The notes under the pieces: model-generated
What the model was told of the DNA's origin: nothing
Databases searched by the model: none
Seen by the model: only the letters and a program-made list of their open reading frames with translations
Shown: positions 1-5,236 of the stretch, one piece after another
How positions within the stretch are numbered: position 1 is the first letter of the stretch
How the letters are laid out: the number at the start of each line of letters is the position of its first letter
Translations under genes and position numbers: made by a program
Source of the DNA: Planctomycetota bacterium
GTDB taxonomy: Bacteria; Planctomycetota; Planctomycetia; Pirellulales; UBA7805
Reading direction: 5' to 3'
NCBI GenBank assembly: GCA_014237955.1
Contig: JABABY010000124.1
Location: forward strand, 1-6,264
Length of the DNA stretch: 6,264 bases

Positions 1-60
1 TTCCTCAAGTCGATTATAGGCGTATAAACATTTTAAATATTGTGCGCACGAAATACTGAA

Positions 61-80
61 GCCACAATAAAGATTGTGGC
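61..80. other. Perfect hairpin upstream of dapF
   Basis: The sequence shows GCCACAAT (61-68), a four-base AAAG loop, and ATTGTGGC (73-80), a perfect 8-bp stem. No run of T follows on the plus strand and only a weak one on the minus strand, so a classical intrinsic terminator is not supported. It could be the end signal of a gene to the left of the window, an operator-like palindrome or a leader structure. It overlaps a possible -35 box for dapF. Confidence 0.5.
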
Positions 81-103
81 GGCATGACCTGGTCGATACA
101 ATA
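74..103 (+). promoter_or_regulatory. Possible sigma-70-like promoter for dapF
   Basis: TTGTGG (74-79) and TACAAT (98-103) lie 18 bases apart. The -10 matches TATAAT at five of six positions; the -35 matches TTGACA only in TTG. The start codon is about 43 bases downstream. Planctomycete promoters are poorly defined and the region is AT-rich, so a chance match is quite possible. Confidence 0.22.
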
Positions 104-123
104 ATCTGTTTCTGAGTTTTTTG

Positions 124-140
124 GCGGACAACTGCGGACA
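124..140. repeat. Tandem GCGGACA pair before dapF start
   Basis: GCGGACA occurs at 124-130 and again at 134-140, ten bases apart (one helical turn), ending six bases before the dapF ATG. Two half-sites at this spacing could bind a regulator or act in translation initiation. The motif is short and may be coincidental. Confidence 0.3.
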
Positions 141-145
141 CAATC

Positions 146-1021
146 ATGCGATTTATAAAAATGCACGGCGCGGGCAACGACTACGTTTATGTCGATTGTT
201 TTCGGGAAAAGCCGCCTGAACATCCGAGCGAGATCGCACGCCAGATTTCTGACCGCCATTTTGGCGTCGGTAGCGATGGACTTGTTCTGATCCATCCCAG
301 TGACCGTGGGGATGCCCGGATGCAGATGTTCAATGCCGACGGCAGTGAGGCAGAGATGTGTGGAAATGCCGTCCGCTGCGTTGCAAAATATCTGTTTGAA
401 GAAGATCTCGTCGGTCAGCAACAGTTAAAAATTGATACCCGCATCGGCGTACTCGATTTGGATCTCATGGTGGTTGAAAATCGAGTTGATCGGGTCCGCG
501 TCAATATGGGCGAGCCGATTCTCGAGGCAGAAAAGATTCCTACAAAGTTGCCGGGAGATCCAGTCGTCGATCAACCCCTGGTAATACCGGCAACCGGTCG
601 CCTCGAGGAACAGGTCCTCCAGGTGACCTGCGTCTCCATGGGCAATCCCCATTGCGTGGTGTTTGTGGATCACGCCAGCGACGAGATAGTTCACGGCCTC
701 GGGCCAATCATCGAACGCGATGCCCGGTTTCCCAACCGGACCAATGTCGAATTTGTCGAGGTTCTCAACCGCGAGCAAGTACGGCAACGGACCTGGGAGC
801 GGGGTTCTGGCGAGACGCTCGCCTGTGGAACCGGTGCCAGCGCGGTTTGTGTCGCCGGCGTGTTGAGCGGTCGCACAGAGCGACGCATCAAAAATCATCT
901 CCTAGGAGGCGATCTCGACCTGGAATGGGGCGAGGACAACCACGTCTATATGACAGGACCGGCAGAGGAAGTATTCCGTGGTGAATGGGTGCCCCACAAT
1001 TCAACCGATCGGGTCAAATAG
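146..1021 (+). CDS. dapF: Diaminopimelate epimerase (DapF)
   Basis: This cytoplasmic enzyme interconverts LL- and meso-diaminopimelate, the penultimate step of lysine synthesis and the source of meso-DAP for peptidoglycan. The 291-residue protein is near the usual family length (about 270-290) and looks complete. It opens with the family signature 'MHGAGNDY' (residues 6-13). 'NADGSEAEMCGNAVRC' follows, with one catalytic cysteine at residue 72. 'GSGETLACGTGA' carries the second at residue 227. These two cysteines are the known acid/base pair of the cofactor-independent epimerases. 'GNPHCV' (166-171) is a further conserved block. The ATG at 146 puts the signature at the expected place; no clear Shine-Dalgarno is visible, only GCGGACA repeated twice just upstream. 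An acyltransferase gene follows 66 bases on in the same direction and may be co-transcribed. Presence of dapF bears on the debate over planctomycete peptidoglycan, but lysine synthesis alone would explain it. Confidence 0.98.
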   Translation: MRFIKMHGAGNDYVYVDCFREKPPEHPSEIARQISDRHFGVGSDGLVLIHPSDRGDARMQMFNADGSEAEMCGNAVRCVAKYLFEEDLVGQQQLKIDTRIGVLDLDLMVVENRVDRVRVNMGEPILEAEKIPTKLPGDPVVDQPLVIPATGRLEEQVLQVTCVSMGNPHCVVFVDHASDEIVHGLGPIIERDARFPNRTNVEFVEVLNREQVRQRTWERGSGETLACGTGASAVCVAGVLSGRTERRIKNHLLGGDLDLEWGEDNHVYMTGPAEEVFRGEWVPHNSTDRVK

Positions 1022-1087
1022 CCGATAAACGACAACAGCAAACAGATAGACTGCAAACTTCGACAGCGACCGCATGGATGCTCGGAT

Positions 1088-1888
1088 ATGAATTTCAACC
1101 ACCCAGTAATCAATAAGGCTTCCGCCCTACTGTTGCAAACTGTTGTGCGCGGATGGATGGGCACACTTGACTACAAAGCAAGCGCGTACGACCCGACGAT
1201 CGATCCTGCATCTCCTGACTGCAAGGAACGCGGCATCTATATTTTCTGGCATGAGTACATTCCCATCCTGCTCTATTTGCGCGGAAATTGCGATCTTGCC
1301 ATGCTCATGAGCCGGCATCGGGATGCCGATGTTCTTTCCCGGCTCTCGCTGCACTTTGGCTTCGATTTTGTACGGGGTTCCACGCGTCGTGGTGGCGATG
1401 GTGCCCTGCGAGAATTGATCCGCAAGAGCCGGACACACCACCTCACAATCACACCGGACGGTCCCCGCGGGCCGCGGCGACAACTGGCTGCCGGCAGCAT
1501 TTTCCTAGCCTCCAAACTCGGCCTGCCGCTGATTGCCATGGGACTCGGTTTTGATCGACCCTGGCGGCTACCGACCTGGGATCGATTTGCTGTACCGCGA
1601 CCCTACTCGCGGGCGCGGATTGTGGCGAGTCCGAGGATGTATGTCCCACCCGATTTGGATCGCGACGGTGTCGAGCATTTTCGAAAACGAACCGAGGCTG
1701 TATTAACACGGATGACCCAGGAAGCGGAAGCCTGGGCGGAAGCGGGAACAAGCAAACAAAACCAGATTAAAGTCGCACCGGCTCCTCGTCCGCTGCCAAC
1801 ACCCGGAAAAGATTTCTTACTCGGTTTGCTCGGCGACGAGATGCCTGCGGAGGCCTCTGGCCTGCCAGCCTTGCGACGGGCCGCCTGA
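1088..1888 (+). CDS. DUF374-type lysophospholipid acyltransferase family protein
   Basis: A predicted LPLAT-superfamily acyltransferase of the DUF374 (COG2121) type, proposed to act on membrane lipids or lipid A-like acceptors at the inner membrane; the exact acceptor cannot be read from sequence. Recognisable blocks in order are 'IYIFWHEYIPILL' (50-62), 'LMSRHRDADVLSRL' (73-86), 'FVRGSTRRGGDGALREL' (94-110), 'LTITPDGPRGPRR' (119-131) and 'AAGSIFLASKLGLPLI' (134-149). The SRHRDAD segment occupies the position of the HxxxxD-like catalytic box, and TPDGPRGP is the strongest family signature. The first 200 residues match the usual domain length. Residues 220-266 form a Lys-, Pro- and Ala-rich extension not needed for the fold. 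The ATG at 1088 is the first in-frame start giving a normal N-terminus; an upstream ATG at 1074 is in another frame and stops at once. Ribosome binding sequence is weak. It lies 66 bases after dapF and may share its transcript. Family call firm, substrate unknown. Confidence 0.9.
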   Translation: MNFNHPVINKASALLLQTVVRGWMGTLDYKASAYDPTIDPASPDCKERGIYIFWHEYIPILLYLRGNCDLAMLMSRHRDADVLSRLSLHFGFDFVRGSTRRGGDGALRELIRKSRTHHLTITPDGPRGPRRQLAAGSIFLASKLGLPLIAMGLGFDRPWRLPTWDRFAVPRPYSRARIVASPRMYVPPDLDRDGVEHFRKRTEAVLTRMTQEAEAWAEAGTSKQNQIKVAPAPRPLPTPGKDFLLGLLGDEMPAEASGLPALRRAA

Positions 1889-2202
1889 CGGCTTGCTTTA
1901 CGGAAGCACAGCACGAAATGCCGTTACCCAATAAGAGACCAACTTGAGCTATCTCCTGGGCATTCCAATCGGGCAGAACGACACTCTGTGGAGGCAAATC
2001 GTGTTTTGGCACAAACTTTAGCCGGCGGAACATCGAGGGCAGCATCCATCCTGCAGGCGAGTCAACAGATTCTCAACGAAAGGATGCTACGCAGTCCAAG
2101 ATCAATCCATGGGTTGTCTAACAAATTGCAGCATCAATATTTCCTGCGTTGCAATACGTACAATCAGTGCATTCAAGGACTAGGCACACCGAGTAGGTAT
2201 CG
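1889..2202. other. 314-base gap with no convincing gene
   Basis: No reading frame here has recognisable protein character. Two weak inverted repeats are visible: AGCATCC (2041-2047) with GGATGCT (2082-2088), and ATTGCA (2125-2130) with TGCAAT (2150-2155). GTCTAAC at 2116-2122 fits the integron R'' consensus RYYYAAC, but no matching R' box pairs with it. The stretch marks the change from GC-richer resident genes to the AT-richer methyltransferase and probably contains the promoter of the latter. I see no tRNA or attachment duplication in it. Confidence 0.5.
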
Positions 2203-2988
2203 ATGAAGCATCCAGTATTCGACAAGTCATGGTCCGCAGAGGTGCAGCGCGTTTATGACCATGATATGCAGGAGATATGGGATAAATCGATAGCCGGCCA
2301 CATTTTCAACATGTATCACAATCAGTTGGAAATATATAAATCTTTGGTCCCAGAGAAAGCCAAAAAGATTCTCGATGTTGGATGTGCGCAAGCAACTCTT
2401 GCGTTACTGCTTGCTGAAGACGGATTGGATGTAACAGCAGTTGATCTAAGGGCCGATTTTCTTGATTATGCCAAGACAAGGTGGACACACGGCAAAATAA
2501 AATTTTTGCAAGGAAACGTATTCGATATACAGCTTGAAAAAGGATTTGACGTTATCTTTGCCAATCAAATTCTCGAACATCTTGTTTATCCAAAAGAGTT
2601 TATAGAAAAGCTTTCCTCTCTCTTAGAAGCCAATGGCCTCATCATAATGACCACACCTAATGGAGAATATATCAACAATCGTCTTCCCGCCTATGGAGAG
2701 TTGGGAGATCCGAAGGATTGGGAACACCTGCAGTTCTTCGCAGATGGTGATGGTCATTTCTTTGCCTATACCAGAGCTGAATTAATGGAAATTGCAAAGG
2801 ATAGCGGTCTATCTTCTGTCCAATGCACTGCATTCGAGACACCGTGGATTTCCGGGCACATGAAATTTCGATATTTGCACAGACTTATTCCCTATAGCGC
2901 GCTCAAACAGTTGGACACATTGTCACGCATGCTACCGTGGTCACAGAGATACTGTCATCAACTATTGATGACTGGTCGGAAAAGATAA
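2203..2988 (+). CDS. Class I SAM-dependent methyltransferase
   Basis: A soluble 261-residue methyltransferase with the Rossmann-like class I fold. Motif I 'ILDVGCAQAT' (56-65) is the SAM-binding loop. 'VTAVDL' (77-82) supplies the acidic residue (Asp81) expected to hold the ribose. 'GFDVIFANQILEHL' (114-127) is the motif IV region typical of the UbiG/methyltransf_11-like group. 'GLIIMTTPN' (145-153) is the following strand and 'GHFFAYTRAEL' (184-194) a block common in glycan and small-molecule methyltransferases. The acceptor is unknown; surface-polysaccharide or lipid methylation is one guess. Four 60-base rows I counted run 33-47% GC, against 58-70% for two dapF rows, and ATA, AAA and AGA codons are frequent, which suggests acquisition. 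AGG lies five bases before the ATG as a modest ribosome site. The TAA stop lies inside the GATAAC box (2984-2989) that opens repeat D, as in the PH-domain gene facing it, so this may be a cassette in opposite orientation. Confidence 0.94.
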   Translation: MKHPVFDKSWSAEVQRVYDHDMQEIWDKSIAGHIFNMYHNQLEIYKSLVPEKAKKILDVGCAQATLALLLAEDGLDVTAVDLRADFLDYAKTRWTHGKIKFLQGNVFDIQLEKGFDVIFANQILEHLVYPKEFIEKLSSLLEANGLIIMTTPNGEYINNRLPAYGELGDPKDWEHLQFFADGDGHFFAYTRAELMEIAKDSGLSSVQCTAFETPWISGHMKFRYLHRLIPYSALKQLDTLSRMLPWSQRYCHQLLMTGRKR

Positions 2989-3124
2989 CGGAAGGTTTTT
3001 ACGTCGCCGCCCACACCGTAAATTAAAAGTTAAAACACACGTTCATGGCATGCTGGCGTTACGATTGTGCCAAACATCGAAGGTGACCCGGCGAAGCCGG
3101 GCTCTGCGGCCACGACTTGTTGGC
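2984..3124 (-). repeat. Repeat D, attC-like, composite arms
   Basis: The right part (about 3004-3124) matches repeats A and B: the CGCCCACACCG block, ATTAAAAGTTAA, then CGAAGGTGACCCGGCGAAG and GCGGCCACGACTTGTTGGC. A perfect 6-bp hairpin with GAA loop (CCCGGC 3087-3092, GCCGGG 3096-3101) sits inside. The left end differs: GATAAC (2984-2989) and GGTTTTTACG (2994-3003) belong to the type seen at the right edge of repeat C rather than the TGGTGGGTGTGGCCG of A and B. Read on the minus strand it is the 3' site of the membrane gene at 3177-3482. Read on the plus strand it takes in the methyltransferase stop codon. The outer end GTTATC (minus) is the only canonical GTT end of the four copies. Confidence 0.85.
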
Positions 3125-3176
3125 TGGCTTGCCACCAGGTTAATTCTATGCGATTTGTCGGTGACACATACGCTAA

Positions 3177-3482
3177 TCAAATCAACCATCGGGCCATAGG
3201 AATCGCAAATATGTCAAACAAAGCGATGCTAATGAGAATGCTAAGAAAAAAGACATTCATTCCAGCTCGACGAATCACAGGAAGCAACGCATTAAGACTC
3301 AGCGCAATAGCAAGGCCCAGTAAAAAACCAACGGATAGCGCACCGATAGGCTGCTTGTCGCCGTAAAACGCTTCGGCACTGGAAGCAAACAATACCGCAA
3401 CTATCAAGGGAAAGGCCGCGAGGATCAGCTTCGGAAAGAACCCCAGCGACAGCCGCTCGCCCTTAGCTTCGACGTCAATCAT
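3177..3482 (-). CDS. Small three-helix membrane protein, unknown family
   Basis: A 101-residue protein I do not recognise. After a charged start (MIDVEAKGER) come three hydrophobic segments, about residues 16-34, 47-67 and 76-94, so it is almost certainly an integral inner-membrane protein. A short polar loop (AEAFYGDKQP, 36-45) lies between helices 1 and 2, and a basic turn (IRRAGMN, 70-76) between 2 and 3. No enzymatic motif is visible. The ATG at 3482 is about ten bases past the edge of repeat C and has no Shine-Dalgarno, as is common for cassette genes. The stop is 52 bases before the R''-like end of repeat D. The opposite strand also has an open frame over this region, but its product is polar and featureless while the hydrophobic pattern here is regular. 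Real gene likely; function unknown. Confidence 0.72.
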   Translation of the reverse strand: MIDVEAKGERLSLGFFPKLILAAFPLIVAVLFASSAEAFYGDKQPIGALSVGFLLGLAIALSLNALLPVIRRAGMNVFFLSILISIALFDIFAIPMARWLI

Positions 3483-3490
3483 TTAGAACT

Positions 3491-3629
3491 GCTAATGGTG
3501 GGTGTTTACGACACCGCCCTAAACGAAGCGAGCGATGCCTGAACTACGGGAAATTGTACCAAGGCCAGTCCGCGTTGCCAAAGTTGGAAGGTGTGCCCGA
3601 AGGGCCAATGCGTAAAAACCATGTTATCC
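3491..3629 (-). repeat. Repeat C, diverged attC-like subfamily
   Basis: It keeps the common left edge AATGGTGGGTGT (3494-3505) and a CACCGCCC block like A and B, but the body is different. Its inner arms GGTGTTTACG (3501-3510) and CGTAAAAACC (3611-3620) are complementary at nine of ten positions. GCTAAT (3491-3496) and GTTATC (3623-3628) form the outer boxes and pair only in part (TAA with TTA). A GCCC-GAA-GGGC hairpin near 3597-3606 corresponds to the CCGGC-GAA-GCCGG hairpin of the other copies and is flanked on the same side by a similar GGTGT/GGTGA sequence. The stop of the PH-domain gene is the TAA inside this repeat's R''-like box on the minus strand (GGATAAC). Confidence 0.78.
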
Positions 3630-4217
3630 GCCAGCGCGCGTCGTGTTGCTTGTGGTGGAAGCTAATGCACGTAATCGGTCTTCGGTAGCCTTGGCATCTG
3701 CTACACCAAGAAATCCGTAATTCCTGTGGTAAGCGTAGCCATCCGAATCACGATTTGTCGTCATGCCAATGATGACGTCACCAGCCCCATCGGATCGCTC
3801 TGTGCGGTGTAAGCCACCAAGATCATCCGGGAAGAAACTGCGGATTGTTGTGCGTAAGCCGCTAGTAATCGTAATCGCGCGCCGGTCTGTAATCACGTAA
3901 ACGGTTTTAAATGCATTTCGATACGCCCAGATTGGGGATGAAAGCATCGCAATGGAAAACAGCACGAAGGGTATCCCGAACAACGGGAACAGCTCAAACC
4001 CGTTCTGGAAGTCAGGCACCTTAAAACCTGACGCAGCAGACGTCCAAAAAAACGCAAAAAGAGTCAAAGGAATTGCGAATAAGAATACAGGGGTAGAAGT
4101 AGTCGTGAAAAAGCGTGGCTGGGGTGTTTCGATAAACGAGATATTCTCGCCCGGTTGCAGCTCGCGCTCGACGGCGTCATTTAGCTTGCGGCTAATTGTT
4201 GTGTCCAGCATCTTCAT
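3624..4217 (-). CDS. Membrane-anchored bacterial PH-domain-like protein
   Basis: A 197-residue protein with two membrane helices (about 43-60 and 75-97) followed by a small cytoplasmic domain of the bacterial PH (bPH/YdbT-like) type. The start 'LNDAVERELQPGENISFIETPQP' fits the family's 'L..GE...W...P.P' opening. 'TVYVITDRRAITI' (105-117) is the typical strand after the helices. 'RTERSDGAGDVII' (138-150) and 'GFLGVADAKATEDRLRAL' (168-185) match the closing part of the family. The role of such proteins is poorly known. The frame stays open upstream to a GTG at 4256 inside repeat B, which would add 13 residues encoded by the repeat. I chose the ATG at 4217 because it lies just outside the repeat and still covers the domain; ATG 4211 is also possible. 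The TAA stop lies in the R''-like box of repeat C, typical of integron cassette genes. C-terminal Thr/Ser/Gly tail looks disordered. Confidence 0.85.
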   Translation of the reverse strand: MKMLDTTISRKLNDAVERELQPGENISFIETPQPRFFTTTSTPVFLFAIPLTLFAFFWTSAASGFKVPDFQNGFELFPLFGIPFVLFSIAMLSSPIWAYRNAFKTVYVITDRRAITITSGLRTTIRSFFPDDLGGLHRTERSDGAGDVIIGMTTNRDSDGYAYHRNYGFLGVADAKATEDRLRALASTTSNTTRAGG

Positions 4218-4223
4218 TGGGCA

Positions 4224-4365
4224 GATAATGGTGGGTGTGGCCGTCACCGCCCACACCGGGGATTAAAAGTTAAATCACACACTCATTGTATGGAAACGCA
4301 AGAAATGTGCAAAAACAGCGAAGGTGACCCGGCGAAGCCGGACCTTGCGGCCACGACTTGTTGGC
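4224..4365 (-). repeat. Repeat B, attC-like
   Basis: It is almost identical to repeat A from AATGGTGGGTGTGGCCGTC through to GACTTGTTGGC, with scattered single changes in the middle. The inner arms GTGGCCG (4236-4242) and CGGCCAC (4348-4354) are perfectly complementary over seven bases. A 5-bp CCGGC-GAA-GCCGG hairpin lies at 4329-4341. Shared sequence ends at GTTGGC (4360-4365), the complement of an R''-like GCCAAC box, and at AAT (4227-4229) on the other side. On the minus strand it lies downstream of the LRR gene and directly upstream of the PH-domain gene. A second hairpin-prone block, GTGTGG with CCACAC, sits at its left end. Confidence 0.88.
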
Positions 4366-4402
4366 GGGCAAGTTCAAGACGCCGTGGGGACCAAAGCACG
4401 AA

Positions 4403-4425
4403 GACCCTGCGGCCATGTTGTGTTG
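4403..4425 (-). repeat. Partial, decayed copy of the repeat's R'' arm
   Basis: GACCCTGCGGCCATG followed by TTGTGTTG resembles the right arm of repeat B (GACCTTGCGGCCACGAC then TTGTTGG, 4341-4364), allowing a small gap. It lies between the LRR gene's stop and the intact repeat B. It could be the leftover of an earlier site whose body was deleted, or a partial duplication. Too short to be certain. Confidence 0.4.
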
Positions 4426-4434
4426 TGCGGCGAT

Positions 4435-4962
4435 TTACTCGTCAAATGGTGACCATGTAACAACGCAATCCGGGAGCGCCTCCCGCAATCTCACACAACC
4501 TTCACGTGAGATGCGCGTATCGGTAACGTGCAATTCGCGAAGTTGTGACAATTGCACTAATTCATCCACAGAGTGGTCCGAAATTGGAACGCCATTAATA
4601 GTCAAGACTTGGAGGTCAGTGAGATGTGCAATGTGCTCTAGGAACCACTCGTCGGCCCAGCTGTACGGTGGTGGCCTCATGTATTGCCTTTTTCCTTCGC
4701 GATTGAATAGGTCTACATTCACCTCAACGACGTCTCCGAAGTGCTCGGCGAAATTGCTGCCGCCTAGTTGTGTCAACCAGGATGGACCGTGTTGTTTAAC
4801 CACGCATGTTCCATTCAAGTACTCGAAATATTCAACAGTAGCTTTGGTGCGCTGATACGGCCGCCAGACCGCCACATACGCACCCATACAGATACATACG
4901 ACAAAGGTAAACGCGAGTGCTTGTCTGAGACTAAATCGGAATTTCAGGTAGCGTGGAAGCAT
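4435..4962 (-). CDS. Membrane-anchored leucine-rich repeat protein (planctomycete type)
   Basis: A 175-residue hypothetical protein. The N-terminus is basic (MLPRYLKFRFSLRQ) and leads into one membrane helix (about 13-33, LAFTFVVCICMGAYVAVW); this 'RFSLR...' anchor is common in Planctomycetes. The bulk is probably outside the inner membrane. The C-terminal part holds two short leucine-rich repeats: 'LTDLQVLTINGVPISDHSVDEL' in parts over 114-135, and 'LSQLRELHVTDTRISREG' (138-155), ending in LREALPDC. The middle (40-110) has no motif I know. LRRs usually bind other proteins; the partner is unknown. I chose the ATG at 4962. A TTG at 4983 in the same frame lies on the edge of repeat A and would add seven residues. 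The stop is 69 bases before repeat B, with a decayed repeat arm in between. Confident gene; function unassigned. Confidence 0.85.
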   Translation of the reverse strand: MLPRYLKFRFSLRQALAFTFVVCICMGAYVAVWRPYQRTKATVEYFEYLNGTCVVKQHGPSWLTQLGGSNFAEHFGDVVEVNVDLFNREGKRQYMRPPPYSWADEWFLEHIAHLTDLQVLTINGVPISDHSVDELVQLSQLRELHVTDTRISREGCVRLREALPDCVVTWSPFDE

Positions 4963-4978
4963 CACCCGGCCAAGCTCG

Positions 4979-5120
4979 CACAATGGTGGGTGTGGCCGTC
5001 ACCGCCCACACCGAGGATTAAAAGTTAAGTAACACACTCATTGTATGGAAACGTGAGGATAGTGCAAAAACATCGAAGGTGACCCGGCGAAGCCGGACTT
5101 TGCGGCCACGACTTGTTGGC
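4979..5120 (-). repeat. Repeat A, attC-like
   Basis: The rightmost copy, nearly identical to B. Boundaries are AAT (4982-4984) on the left and GTTGGC (5115-5120) on the right, beyond which A, B and D all diverge at once, marking the R''-like edge. The inner arms GTGGCCG and CGGCCAC and the CCGGC-GAA-GCCGG hairpin are kept. On the minus strand it ends about 17 bases before the LRR gene's ATG and begins six bases after the stop of a very short frame at 5126-5236. Confidence 0.88.
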
Positions 5121-5125
5121 GTTGC

Positions 5126-5236
5126 CTACCCAACGACGCCGAATAGGAGGAATAGAGTGCTAAATACACTAACGACTAGCAGCATATCAGTGCAAGGCTG
5201 TAAATCCATGCGGGCCTGTGGCGACTGCGACAGCAT
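5126..5236 (-). pseudogene. Possible truncated cassette gene with hydrophobic tail (36 codons)
   Basis: The frame runs from an ATG at 5236 to a TAG at 5126-5128 and encodes a polar stretch (MLSQSPQARMDLQPCTD) followed by a hydrophobic helix-like end (MLLVVSVFSTLFLLFGVVG). The stop lies five bases from the R''-like edge of repeat A, just where a cassette gene should end. An in-frame TGA lies about ten codons upstream of the ATG, so no longer protein is possible in this frame. It may be the surviving 3' end of a membrane-protein cassette gene, a genuine small membrane protein, or chance. The position is the better evidence. Confidence 0.32.

Larger units (their letters stand above)
2984..5120 (-). 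mobile_element. Integron-like cassette array (CALIN-type cluster)
   Basis: Four related repeats of about 140 bases (D 2984-3124, C 3491-3629, B 4224-4365, A 4979-5120) alternate with three single minus-strand genes. Reading the minus strand, each gene is followed by one repeat and the next gene begins just past the repeat's far edge. One gene per unit, one orientation, unrelated products, repeats with complementary ends and a stop codon inside an R box are the known hallmarks of integron cassettes with attC sites. The length matches long attC types such as the Vibrio repeat class. Against the call: no tyrosine recombinase, attI or Pc promoter is in the window, and the R' end reads ATT rather than GTT in copies A, B and C. 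Alternatives are a family of dispersed intergenic repeats or MITE-like elements. Repeat unity is seen; integron identity is inferred. Confidence 0.6.

Noticed and set aside
425..898. Long minus-strand open frame across dapF
   Set aside because: Overlaps a certain gene; the translation has no domain character and follows from dapF codon bias.
1767..2045. Minus-strand frame across the acyltransferase end and the following gap
   Set aside because: Half of it is a shadow of the acyltransferase gene, and the rest matches no family I know.
2116..2155. GTCTAAC followed by a weak ATTGCA/TGCAAT hairpin, as a fifth attC-like site before the methyltransferase
   Set aside because: It fits the R'' consensus only; no complementary R' box and no sequence similarity to repeats A-D.
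4218..4256. GTG start inside repeat B that would extend the PH-domain protein by 13 residues
   Set aside because: The added residues are encoded by the repeat itself and are not part of the domain; the same repeat copy A is not in frame with its neighbouring gene.
4358..4855. Plus-strand frame opposite the LRR gene
   Set aside because: Ser/Cys/Thr-rich antisense shadow; the minus strand shows a membrane anchor and leucine-rich repeats.
4984..5020. Intrinsic terminator from the GTGTGG...CCACAC block in repeats A and B
   Set aside because: No T-run follows on either strand, and the block is part of the repeat's palindromic arm.
3004..5120. CRISPR array
   Set aside because: Repeats are about 140 bases and separated by whole genes of several hundred bases, not by short uniform spacers.
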